Assembly (NCBI GenBank): GCA_016858145.1
Contig: JAEHOE010000014.1
Span: 1 to 64,000 of the forward strand
DNA: 64,000 nt
Source: Edaphochlamys debaryana
Taxonomy: Eukaryota; Chlorophyta; Chlorophyceae; Chlamydomonadales
Reading direction: 5' to 3'
The stretch's first letter is position 1. Each line of letters begins with the position of its first letter. A model generated the notes under the pieces. The model was not told where the DNA came from. It saw only the letters and a list, made by a program, of their open reading frames with translations, and did no database searches. This document shows positions 44,353 to 56,000 of the stretch, piece after piece. Made by a program: the position numbers and the translations under genes.

Positions 44353-44759
44353 AATAAGCGCGGGCTGGAGACAAAGGAACACGGCGACGCTGGGACCGCT
44401 AGACTGGAGCAACCCGTGGACGGACCCGTGACCCGATCTGAGCGGACCTTGGAGGGCCAATGTCTGTCGAACAAGCCGCCAGGATGTCAGCGGTATCGAT
44501 CACTGCCCAAGCATTCAAGGCCGAAGTCGTCATGGTGTTAGCGCGGGCCGCAGACAAAGGAATACGGCGGCGCGACGGCGGACCGGTAGACCCAGCCACC
44601 CGTGGATGGACCCGTGACGCGATCTGAGCAGACCTTGGAGGGCCAACCTCTGTCGAACGAGGCTGCCAGGACTTAAGCGGTGCGCTCGCCGCCCGAGCAC
44701 TCAAGGCCTTCGGTCCGACGCCTTTTCCTCGAACCTCACAAGGTGGGAACGCTCAAGGC
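44353..44759. promoter_or_regulatory. Shared bidirectional promoter of the septin pair with tandem duplication
   Basis: The interval separates the ATGs of two divergent genes by only 407 bp. It contains an imperfect direct repeat: unit A 44357-44522 and unit B 44540-44708, both running from AGCGCGGGC through GACAAAGGAA, GGACCCGTGAC, ATCTGAGC and CTTGGAGGGCCAA to TCAAGGCC. Duplicated promoter modules could serve the two directions. No known motif was assigned. Confidence 0.65.
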
Positions 44760-47340
44760 ATGAGCCTGAGCGCCGCTGACATGCCCGTGGCCGTCGTCGC
44801 CCTCGCGGTGCCTGGCCTCTTGGCAACGCACGCCTCCTTCACTGCCCCGCCTGTGCAGGCCCGCACCTCCCTCGCGCGGCACCTCGAGCCGGCAGCTGCG
44901 GGCGCCATGGTCGGTGCCTCCCTGCCCGCAACCGCCATCACCCCCGCCGCGTCCGCCACGGACCGCACGGATGCCAGCGGCGGCGCCCGCTTCACCTGCC
45001 AGCCCAGCAGCGCGGGCCTGGTCGCGCGCGGCCCTGATGCCGAAATGCTGGGGCGCTTCGCGTCCCGGGCTCGCCCCGCCATGGCCCCCCTGCACCTCAA
45101 CCTCATCATCGTGGGCGACACGGGCCTGGGCAAGTCCACCTTCATCCACAAAACCGCCGTGCAGCTGGGCATTGACCCGGCAGACATAAGGCTGCCCGAC
45201 AACGCAGGTAGGCAGAGGGTCCCCACCTGCAGCGCACCCGGCCTGCGCCTATGCGCTTCTGGCCCGCACCGGCCGTGTGTGCCTAGCCCTCCGCCGTCCT
45301 CGGCCTTGTCTTGCCTCGGGGGGTAGCTGCTGGTATGGGCGGACGGCTCCATCCATGTGTATATGGCGAATATGCCTGAGGTATGCCCTTCGGGCCTGCC
45401 TAGACACGACGCTCTCAGCCCGTTTGCCGGACTGTCCTGCCCCAGGCACTCCTCTCGAGCAGTTCCGGCAGCGCCCCGAGTCCCTCCGCACCACGCTGCC
45501 GGACGTCCCCATGCCCGAGGCCCGCCGCACGCTCAAGCTCTCATTCCAGGACACCCCCGGCTCGGGGGATGTGCTGGACCAGCGTGAGTGGGGCCAAAGG
45601 GTTTGGGGCTTGACCCCCGGGCTTGACCAGCGTGAGCGGCCGCGGGAAGGGGCGTGGGTGCGGGAAACTGAAGCAGGGAAACTGAAGCACCGAGGGAGCC
45701 CTGCGCCCCGCTCTCTTCGTCCTCCCGCTTCGCCACCGACCCTTCCCTGTCCTCCCCCTTGGTTGCCCCCGAGCCCAGGCGACCACGTGCGCATGATCCT
45801 GCGCCACGTGCTGGCCCGCATGGAGCAGGACGCGGGTATCGCCCAGCCGGCCGTGCTGCGCCAGAACCTGGGCATGCTGCAGAACACGGTGACGGCGGTG
45901 CTCTACTTCCGTCCCGCCGCACCGGTGAGCATGCATGTATGCCAGGCCTGCACCGATACCTTGCATGGGGCATGCAAGCTGGAGGTGCCCGTTTGCTCAA
46001 GGCCTCCTTTCCTCCCCGTCCCTCCGTGCCTCTCCCCTCCCCAGCATCAAGCCCATTGACCTGGAGTACATGGCCGTCCTCAGCCAGGTGCGTGGGGGAC
46101 AGCCACCTGCCCGCTTGGCGCCGTACGTGCGTGTCAGGGTTTCGCCCGCCCATGGACTGTCAGTCGCTGAGCCCCGCCCCTTGCCCTTGCCCTCGGCCCC
46201 GTGCCCTTGCCCTCGGCCCCTTGCCCTTGCCCTCGGCCCCTTGCCCTTGCCCTTGCCCCTCCCGCCCTTCCCTCGGCCCCAGGTGGTGCCGGTGCTCCCC
46301 GTCATCGCCAAGGCCGACTGCCACGTGGTGGAGGAGCTGGAGCAGCACCGCACGCAGGTGCTGGAGAAGCTGGCGGGGCGGAAGGACAAGGACGGTGAGC
46401 AGGGCTGTGCATGCCGGTGCCGTAGCCTTACCTAGAGGGGCGTGCATGACAGCTGAGTTGGGACCTGACAGCACGCCGCTGTGGTCGGGTTGTGCGCAAG
46501 GCCTCGTGACGTCCCCGCCACTCTCACCGGAAGCTCCTGCCCCCAAACCTACACCCTCCCCAGGCAAGCTCGCGCCCGTGCACACGTACCGCTTCTCCGA
46601 CGCCGCCCTGGAGGCGCTGGGCCTGGCCGCCCCCGCGGACAAGGCCCGGCTGGCGGTGCCGTGCATCATGAGCAGCAGGCGCCTGAGCGAGATGGAGGGC
46701 GAGGACGGCCGCGTGGTGCGCGTGCCGGTGCGCGACTACGCCTGGGGCAGCGCCGTGGCCCTTGAGCGCGAGCACTCCGACACGGTGCTGCTGCAGCAGC
46801 TGCTGATGGAGGACGTGGAGACGGTCCTGATGGACGTGTCGGACAGGTGCGCCGCCGTCTTTAGGAGTCGTCTCTGTGTGCCTTTCCCTTACCCCTTCTG
46901 CACTGGCTGCTGTACCTTTCAGTCCAAGCCTTTGCCTTCTCCCCGCCTGCCGCAGGCTGCAGGACATGCACGGCCACTACCTGGAGCTGGCCCGCCGCCT
47001 GCAGGCCCCCGCGGGCCTGGCGGTGCTGGGCGCCCTGGTGGAGGAGCTGGTGCGGCCCTACGAGTCGCGCCTGGAGGAGACGGCCGTGCGCGCAGCGCGG
47101 GAGGAGGCGGAGCGGCAGCGGCGGGCCGCGGAGGAGCGGCTGCAGCAGCAGGAGCTGGAGTCGCGGCGGCTGATGGCGCAGGCGCAGGTGGTGCTGGATC
47201 GGCTGCAGGGGGAGAAGCAGGCGGTAGAGGCGGAGCGGGACCGGGCGCGGGAGCAGGCGAGGGCGGGGCCATGGGTGGGCGGCGGGGTGGTGGCCCTGGC
47301 CGGAGTCTTCCTCAATGTGCTGTGGCGTGTGTGCCGGTGA
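44760..47340 (+). CDS. Septin GTPase with C-terminal coiled coil and membrane helix
   Basis: Seven exons: 44760-45207, 45446-45583, 45779-45924, 46045-46087, 46283-46394, 46564-46846 and 46956-47340. Septin GTPase motifs are present: G1 VGDTGLGKST (about residues 118-127), G3 DTPGSGD (from residue 185) and G4 VIAKAD. KPIDLEYMAVL before G4 is septin-typical. After the GTPase domain a long charged coiled coil (AEERLQQQELESRRLMAQAQ) leads to a hydrophobic C-terminal helix (VGGGVVALAGVFLNVL). Septins are filament-forming, membrane-associated GTP-binding proteins; green algae usually have one or few. The exon 3-4 junction is out of phase as read (donor phase 0, exon 4 needs phase 2), so a small exon or sequence error is hidden there. 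The N-terminal 110 residues are Ala-rich and unlike other septins. Confidence 0.9.
46165..46280 (+). repeat. CCCTTGCCCTCGG repeat in septin intron 4
   Basis: Tandem CCCTTGCCCTCGGCC-type units occupy most of the intron before the G4-encoding exon, running up to its acceptor at 46282. Confidence 0.8.
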
Positions 47341-48189
47341 AGCTTCCTGCCTTGTGTACATGCGAGCGAGAGGTGGCGCAGTGTGGCTTATGTGTGGGCT
47401 GGAGGGGCAGGACCCGCTGAGATGCCAGCATGCTCGGTGGGAAGCAACATTGCATGCACGACGGGTGTGTTTGAAGGTGGCCCTAGGCTGAAGGACGATG
47501 ACGGAGGCTGGAGCCGCAATGCACGGACTCTGCACAGAGTAGCAAGTACTTACCGGTATGCTTCCGTGTGGACTTGTCGAGTTCTTGTGGGGGGGGCCCG
47601 GCAGCGCCTGGCATGAGGCTCGCGTGGCGTGCTGGCGCGGGCAAGGGGAGAGGTGCTGGCGCGCCCAGAGGCGGGTGCTTGGGGTCAGTGCCCCTGCTGC
47701 CGAGGACGAGGCGGGGCGGGCCTTTTCGGGGTGGGTGGTAGAGGTTCGATGCGGTGCGGGAGTGTCCGGCGATGGATTATGAGGGCCTGTGGAGCTCGCC
47801 CGCGAGGCGGGTGTGGAAGGAGGCGGCCTACTAGGGTCAAGCCGGACTGGGAGTGTCATGGAGCATACATGGGATAAAAGGGGTGGCTGTTGTCGGGTTT
47901 GTGATGAGGCGGGCTTTGCGTAACCTGCTACGTGCGCAAGCAAGGCCTGCTAGGGTGCAAGGGGGCTATGGTTTGTTGTACGTGGCACCTGGGTACAGGT
48001 GGCGTGGGCCTAACGTGCTACGCGGGCAAGCGAAGCTCGCATTCGACATGTAAGGCATGTTGGTTGGTTGTAGGTTTGGGCCAGAAACAGTCACCATGGC
48101 ACGGGGCTGTCAGTCGGTATGGGACCACAACGGACCATCGCTACTACACATTACATTTTGTTCGTATGCAGTTCAGCTCTGCTCGCCAC
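47341..48189. other. Convergent 3' spacer
   Basis: Between the stop of the septin (+) and the stop of the MFS gene (-). A GGCAAGCAAGCT-like motif recurs with CGTGCTACG near 47925-48040. No gene is recognised. Confidence 0.45.
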
Positions 48190-51140
48190 TTACTGGCCCG
48201 CCTCGCCTCCGTCCTGACCGCCCCCCAGCAGCGGCTGCGTCAGCCCCCCGCCGCGGGCCTCCACATCCCCCCCGCACGTGCCCAGCCCCGCTGTTGGCTC
48301 CTCGCGCTTCGGCGCCTCCTCCCGCCCGCTCAGCAATCCCTCGCCAGCGCTCCTGTTGAGCTCATCTTCCGCCGCGTCTGCCGGGCCCCGCTCCGGCGCC
48401 CGCTCCGGCATCGAGAAAGTCAGCACCATGGCCGCCGCCGTCAGCACCGCCGCCAGCAGCCACACCACGAAGGGCGCGTGGGGCAGGCGCGATTCGGTGC
48501 GGGTGAAGGCGCTGAAGACGTAGGCGAAGCCCAGCGGACCCAGGCCGGACGCCAGGGCGCTGACGGCCTGGGGAGAGGGGGCCGGGGGGCGCGGCGGCGG
48601 GGTTGAACGAAACGACCGTGCCGATGTTGGCCAGGACAATTCTGACGGCCGCTGACGCACGCAACTCACCGCTCTCCCTTCGCTCGCTCCCTGCTATCCT
48701 CTGCCCCCAACACGCACAGACCACACGCCCTCGTCCCCACACCTGCCGCACCTCCATGGCCCCGAACACGGCGCCCTGGCGCCCCCGCTCCACCCCCGCC
48801 GTCTGCATCGCCACCAGCGCCGGCCAGCACACGCTGGAGAGCGCCCCGACGCCCACCGCCGCCAGCGCCGCCGCCTTGCCGTACGCCGGCGCCGCCGCCA
48901 TGCCCAAGCACTCCAGAGCATAGGCCCCCAGGCCCCAGGCCAGCAGCCGCCGCTCGCCAAGGGCCGCCACCAGCAGCGGCAGCAGGCCCAGCCGCACCAC
49001 CAGGCTGCCGATGGAAATGACGTCGATCAGGTGGGCCTGTGTGTGCGTACGGCAGGTACGGCGTAAGGCAGGTGAGGCGTACGTGCTTGAGCCCCTTGCG
49101 CTTGCTGAGGCCTTGCTATACCTACGCATACTCCCAGGAATGCCCGCTCCGCCCATGCGTGAGAGAACCCCCTGCCGTGCGTGCGTGCCGACCTGGTCGC
49201 TGGGTGTGAAGCCCATCGTGAGCTGCGTGTACTGGCTCTGCAGCCCGTCGGCGCCCTCGCGCGCCAGGCACATGACCTGGGGGCGGTTGGCGGTTGGCGG
49301 TTGGCGGCGGTGGGGTGCAGCAGGGCGAGGCCGAGCAAGGGCAGTAGGGCTTCGGGGAGGGCACCGACGGGAAGGACCTGCTGCAGAACGTGCTATCAGC
49401 TCAAGTAGCCCAAGCCTGATGAACGGCTCGCCGCTCCCCTGACCAGCAGGCACTCACCACCCAGATGAGGGCGATACGGCGGTAGTACGGCGACCGGCAG
49501 ATGACAGCCCGACCCGTGACGAGGCCGACCCACATCCGTGCCCCCAAACCCACGCTCGGCCCCGGCCCCGGGCCCTTGGCCGACGCCGTTGCCTCCACCA
49601 CAGCGCTGCCGCCGCTGAGGCGGGCATGGGCCTCCTTCTCCCCTGCGGTGTGTGTGCACGCCTGCTGCGGAGGGCCTAGAGGGCCCTCCTGGAGCAGAGC
49701 CGCCGCCTCCGAGCTACCGGCGCCCGCGGCTGCAGTGGGCTCGGCACCGTCGGGCGCAGCGCAGGGTGCACCCGGGGCGGGGCCGACGGCGGTGGCGGCC
49801 GCAACGAAAGCCTCAGCAGGGGCGGAGCCGCCCATAGCGGTGGCGGCCGCTGCGCGGCAGCGCGCCGCCGCCAGCCGGGCCCGCGGGGCGCTCTCACGCA
49901 CCGCCAGGGCGACGAACACTAGGTTTAGGCAGCTGACGCAGGACGCGGTCCACACGGCGCTGGCGGTGGTGAGGTGCGGCCCCGCGATGGACCCCGCCAG
50001 TCCGCCCAGGGAGTAGCACGAGGTGACGTAGGCATAGGCTGCAGCGCTGCGGGCGGTGGGGTGCGTGCGTGTGTGGGAAGTACATGGCAGGGGCGCATGG
50101 GGGCGCCCTAGCCAACAGCGCAGCCGGGCCTACTGCCGTATGTACTAGCCCCATCCACCCCCACAGACCAGTAGGCCCCCACCGGTGCCGCCCCACCCAC
50201 CGGTGCCGCGGCTCGATTAGGTCAGCGACGGAGGTGAAGACCATGCCCAGGGCGGAGACCAGCCCGCCCACCGCCAAGGCGGGGAAGTACCTGGCGGCGG
50301 CGCGGGAGCAGCAGAAACGACACAGGCGGCGGTGATGCTTGCATTGCCCAGGTGCGTCATGGCACAGGTATCAGGGGGTATCCGGTATCGGTGCTTGGGC
50401 AGGCGCCCTTCGCTCACCAGAAGATACCCACGCGGCCCTGCAGGTACAGCACGAGCGCAAGGAGAGGCAGCAGCCGCAGGGCGGTGCCGATGGCCAGAAA
50501 GGGCTTGCGGCCCCAGCGGTCGCTGGCGTGCCCCACTTAGGGCGCACATAGGAAGGTGAGGAGCGAGGAGGAAACGAACTTGGCCCAGCTCCTCCACACG
50601 ACGGCGGTTGCATGGGCGTTCACGCAGAAGTCGGGCACGTGGGAGGTTGGGAAGGCGGCGCAGTCGACGGGGTGGCCCGCTGCGGCCGAGGCAAAGCCGT
50701 TGGTCGTCAGGGTGGCGAGGAAGGAGGAGTCGACCGTGGTGCCTGGCGGGGGCGACGGCGAGGTCGGGGAGGGGGTTGGGGCGGGCGTGGGCGGGAGCGG
50801 GCTGGGGCGGCGGGGGTGCCTGGGGGGGCCGGCGGCGCAGGGTCGTGGAGACGTAGTGAGGGGTGAGAGACGCGCGGACGCGGCAGGCACAGGAGCGAGG
50901 GGGCGGAGAGGGTGTGGAGGTTCGGGGCGCAGGGGCACGTGGGAGTGTGGGAGCGCCCCGCGCGGCCGAGGGCAGGGCGAGACCGGCGAGGCACGACGCC
51001 CAGCGCAGGCAGGACCCACCGAATGCGATGATGAACTCGAAGACCATCAGCAGCCATACGCCCGACCTCCAGAGCGCGTTGTGGAGGCCATCACTGCCGG
51101 CGGTGGAGCTCGCGGCAGGAGCGGGCGACGACCAGGACAT
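48190..51140 (-). CDS. MFS transporter, MFSD14/HIAT1-like (in-frame TAA)
   Basis: Multi-exon gene with ATG at 51140 and stop TAA at 48192-48190. The N-half has WLLMVFEFIIAFG, SSSLLTFLCAP, the MFS loop motif GHASDRWGRKPF, and VGGLVSALGMVFTSVADLIEP. The C-half, after a long polar loop, has MCLAREGADGLQSQYTQL, ISIGSLVVRLGLLPLLVAAL, VGALSSVCWPALVAMQ and QAVSALASGLGPLGFAYVF. This order matches the MFSD14/HIAT1-TetA-like branch of the major facilitator superfamily; the substrate is unknown. Between LCAP and VGHASDR the frame contains TAA (50539-50537), at a position where family members have an ordinary residue. A short intron there is not credible. The gene is therefore a pseudogene, is read through, or has a sequence error. 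Start and end exons are clear; inner borders are approximate. Confidence 0.75.
50537..50539 (-). other. Premature in-frame TAA in the MFS gene
   Basis: On the minus strand the codons run CTA TGT GCG CCC TAA GTG GGG CAC GCC, so family-conserved sequence continues in the same frame on both sides of the stop. Confidence 0.85.
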
Positions 51141-53070
51141 CGCAGCCCGACGAATACTAGTTGTGTTAACGCGAGAGCATGCTCAATGCAGCGCAGTGCA
51201 ATGGAAAGAACTGGTCTGCAATCCTGCGGAGGCAACGCATGAGGTCAAGGCGTCGGGATCGCCCCTTCGGCGCGCTGGTGTCATCATGCGGTGCAGCGGC
51301 ACTGCTGCAGCCCGCCGCATGCCCCTGCGGGTTATATACTTCCCACCAGGGCCCCCCTCACCCCGCCCCCCCGCTGATGTGTCAGCTGCACCCCGATGCT
51401 CCAAGCCGCTGGGCCTGAAACCCACTCTGTGTAGGGCCCCTCCCCGCTACGCCTCAGGCTTCGGACTGTGGCCTCACCTTGGTTGCTAAGCGGTAGGCGG
51501 TTACCATGGGCGGCGGCGTGCGGAGGACAGAGGCCCGCTCACGGCCCGCTTCAACAGAGGGATGTCAACTTGGAGACCTGGGCTTCACAAACCTGTTACA
51601 AAGCCCTAATACCTGCGCTCCAATGTACATACCGTTCTCGACCCCTCGCAAAAGCCCAGCCAAGCCCGTTCGGCCGGCTCAGTATAATCGAGGAGGCCGG
51701 CCCCACGCAACAGCTCAAGAAACTCCTTGAAGAGAACCTTCTTGGCCAAATGTCACGACCCTCCGCATCCTTTCATTCAATGACACTGTCCGGGCGAAGC
51801 GGTCTGGACAGCCGCCCGCTTACCCCGGCCGCCCGTCACGTGCCCGTTCCCGACGGTGCGCTTCGAAACATGTGGACGCGGGGCGCGGGGCGGGCCGCAT
51901 CCAGGGGCCCGCCCATGCGCCCCTGCCACACACACACACGAGCTCCGGCCGGCTAATCACCGCGCCCACGACTCCCAGGCTCATGCGAGCAGCCCTTCAC
52001 ACACGAGCTCCACACGAGCAGCTCCGCACGCTGCCTTCCCCCCACCACCGGCCCCCCGACAGTAGCCCCCTGTACTTCTGACTCCGGGCCTCACAACAAG
52101 CAGGAACTCAACACAAAGGGAGTCAGGGTTGGCTCGACACCTCCCCATCGTCCGGCCGAGCAGCCCCCCGCATCAAAGCCAAGAACCTTGATGACCCCAT
52201 TATGCATGCGTACGTCAGGAAGGTTTGGGGGCAGACAAGTTGGACCACCAAACGCATGCCACCGCATGCCATAAAGATCCACCCAATCCGTCCCAATCCG
52301 TTCCAAGAAGCCAACCCCAGATGCGAGTATCCACGTGCGAGTGAAGTCCCAGCCGTATGTGGTACGGCAGATCAGGGCTAGAGTCGTGAAGACAACAGCA
52401 GCGTTAGGCCATGCACGGCGCCCAAGTGGGGCCCACCATCCACTCAAAGCCCAACGCACACTGTCAGGAATGAACGGTGTCGCGTTGGTTGTTTTGGTCC
52501 CACGAAAGATACCTGTTCCTGTCACGTGCGTGCGTGTCCACACGTGCTCGTGCCATTGGTTGCTTGCCGGTACGTGCGCAGGGCTTATCACGAAGAAAGG
52601 AACCCCGACCCCTTCAGCAGTTGAAACCGCGCCTTACGGCACCAAAGCAAAACCCCATCTCCCCTGTTATGATGATTATGGAAACCCCGAACCCTTTAGC
52701 AGTAAAACCGCATCGCCACGGCACCGCGCCCCTCAACCAGTCGGATGAACTAGACCAGGCTCCGCACTGATAAACGAAGCCCGGAGGGATCTGGCAATGG
52801 ACATAATGCTATATCCGCAGGCGCCATCTTAAAGTGAGCGTGCACTCGGCTCAAAGCGTCAACTCTCAGAGCCCGCAACCCAAAAGCAAACCGCACCTGC
52901 CTCCTGTTGATCCAAGCACCGAACTCTGCGCCCATGAGCCCATGCGCTCATGCGCGCACACACGTGCTTTCTGCGCGCAGCCCCTCAGAACGCCGACATA
53001 CCGTAGTGACACTCCTTGCCTCGTTCCGCTCAGCTCATCTTATTTGCCCTGTTCACGCCAACACAGCGCC
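51141..53070. other. Spacer between MFS and symporter genes
   Basis: No gene is recognised. A minus-strand frame at 52091-52591 (166 codons) has normal-looking composition (many Trp, Gly) but begins at a weak context and shows no known motif or neighbouring exons. The 51700-52800 stretch is lower in GC than the rest. Confidence 0.45.
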
Positions 53071-56000
53071 TCACTGCGGCGCGGCGCGGGCCGCCTCCGG
53101 GTCCTCGCTGGCGGGGGGGTACTGCACCGTGGTTGCGGGGGTGAGCATGGCCGAGGTGGTGCCCGTGAGGGCGCTGTAGCCCCCCAGCGCAGAGTCGCCC
53201 AGCTTGGCGGCCGCCATGGCCTGAAGAGGGGGTTGTGGGGTGGGGGTTGGAGGGAGAGGGAAGGCGAGGGGCTGAGTGCCGGCAGAAACCTGGGTCCATA
53301 GAAGGCACTGGACATCAGAGCCTGGGAGACCGCCTGCAGCGGTCCAGCGGTTACCGGTTGAATGGCATGGCGGTGTCGGCGTAAGCCGTCCTGCCGTGCG
53401 CCCCTGAGCCGGCCGCGCCGATGAGCCCCGCGTCCGCCATACCAGGCTGTGCGGCTCTGCCCCGCCCCACCGTCTCGCCCTTGACGGGGCGCCCGCGTCA
53501 CCCCAGATACAGTTGACTCTCATGGGCATCCACTCCCACGCCCCATACGCACCTCCTCGCTTTTGAAGGCGTGCGGTGAATCCCCAAAGCCCTTGGCGTC
53601 CTTGGCTACGGGGTGGTCCTCCGAGGTCTCGGAAGAGCCCTCCTGTCATACGTGATGGGGGTCAAGGGAGTGGATAAGGGGGTGGCAGGGGGCGGTTAGG
53701 GATGAGGGCCTGGTGGAGGTGGTGGTCCCGCACAGCTGATTGGTCCTGCCGCGTTTTTGCCTTGGGCCTGGCACGGTCCCTCCCTTGGGCCTGCGTGGGC
53801 TCCCTCAAGCCCGCCTCGGGCCCCGCCCCACCCACCAGGGTCTCCGGCACGTGCCCCAGCGCCTTGGCCACGGGGCGCATGGCCTTGGTGGACAGCAGAT
53901 CAAATCCGAATCCAGATCCTGAGGCGTCAGCGGTTAGGGTGGTTGAAGTGGTTAGGGTGTCCGGTTTGCTCTGCGCCCCGGTCACCAGCCGCAGCCGCAG
54001 CCGCGCTGCACGGTACCCTGGCCAACGGTCTGCGGCTTCTCCGCATCTCCCCACTTCCCCATTGTCGCCCCTTCCGAAGCCCCATGTAGCCCCACGCAGC
54101 AGCGCCAGACGCCGATCTGTACTGCCCTTTCAATTGATACCGGTACGGCAACTCGCCCCGTCGACCCCAGCAGAGCCCCTCACCCGTGATAAAGTTGAAG
54201 CCAGGCAGGGGCTTCAAGAGGCCACTGATGCCGGGGCCGTGGATGCCCGCAAAGATACGGAGCAGGTTGGCGGGAATGGCCCACATGGCTGCGCCGATGA
54301 CGGAGAAACCGGCGGCCACGGCGAAGTACTCCCACCAGTACGTCGTGTTGCCGTACCACGTGTACCTGTCGTACGGACGAGGCGGACGCTCGTCACAGGC
54401 ACGCACGCAACGTGGAGGGCATGCATCACGGCTGTTGCGCATGCGATTGTCTGCTTGCATCCCCAACCCAACACCCCAATCCCATATTCCCATCCCCCCA
54501 AGACCCACCAGGCGCCGTAGCGGATCGACCAGGCGTGGTCGTCCGGGTTCCAGTGCTTGCCAATGCCAAAGGCCGTGACCTGGAGGGGCAGGAGGGCACC
54601 TAGCGGTTTAGATGGGACAGGTGGGTAGCACAGGGCCGCAAAGCTGTGGCATGTTCCCCATGCGAGGAAGGCCACCCAGGTGCGCCGGTAGCGACCATCG
54701 CAACCAGGCCAGTGACGGTCGTTGGCAGCAGGACCCCCCAGGCCCACGGGCCCATCCCAGGCCCAACCCAGGCCCATCCCTCGGGCCCCCACCGTCAGCA
54801 TGGCCACGGAGAATCCCACGATCACGGCCGTCTCGCTGAAGTAGGGCTGCAGCCGGTCGACCAGGCCTGTACGGGGAGGGGGGCCGGGAGAAGAGGCAAG
54901 GCAATCCTGGGAAGCACGAGCGGATCAGGCGGACTGAAGGGGTTGGCATCCAAGTGCTTGGGGACGTGACGGGCAGACTCCAACCGACAACCGCCAGGGC
55001 TCACCCAGGGACAGCATCAGGAAGGCGCAGACGGTTAGGGTGTTGGCCATGAGGAAGAGCGCCAGCACCTGGTAGCCTGGCGGTTGGCGGTTGGGGGTTG
55101 GAAGTTGGCGATTGTGTAAGATGGGGTACACCAATTGCAGGGGGGATGAGTGGGCGGGTCATGGCTCGAGGTAAGCACGCACTCTCCCGGATTCCTGACA
55201 GAGTCTTGGCATGTCGTACAGATGCAAGGATGCGCCCGGCACCCGGCATGCCGTACAGATGCCGATCAGATGCGCACCTTGCAGCGCGATCACGATGAGC
55301 GGGATGTTGATGATGAGTAGAACCACTCGCGCAAACACCGAGTTCTGTCCCTTGAAGAAGTGCGTGGCCAGTACGGCAGACATGCCGTTCTGGATCGAGT
55401 CGATGGCGGACTCGTTCTGCGGTTGGTGGATCGCCGGTGAATCGGTTGGTTGGTTGGTTTGGTAGGTTGATGCTGGGTACTGCGCAATCGTGCCCAGTTG
55501 CTTGCCCCTCTCAGTACCTCCCCCGCCCCGGCCCCCAAACCCGTGTCAGCCCCCTCTCTTGTGCCACGGCCCATCCCCCATCCACGCACACATGCGTTAG
55601 GGCCCGGGTCGGGCTGCAGGGGCCCAGTCCCCCGCACGCACCATGGTCGCTGCCAGCACCAGGGTAATGATGCCCACCCAGGAGTTGAGCTGAGGGGCGA
55701 TGGTGGTGGTCAGGAGGTGGGCTTAGTCAGAGGCCGCGAGCAAGCATGATTGCCTTGGATCGATCTGGGCACACTCACATACACAGAGGCGCCGTTGATG
55801 GAATCGTCTCGCTGCGTTGCAAAGACCTGCGCAAAGGAGGTACCGTGATGGTGATTCCCATGTCTCCCTCAACAAGTACTGCTCGGCAACGCCCCCTCGC
55901 CTCCGCCCCAACCGCCAAACCGCCGCACCTGGAAGAGGTACAGGTTGCCGTCCGTGTTCCACGTGACGTACCCCGCCCACGCCGCCAGCCAACCGCCGAA

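Noticed and set aside
52091..52591. Minus-strand 166-codon frame with balanced composition
   Set aside because: No family motif, no supporting exons and no start context; left as spacer.
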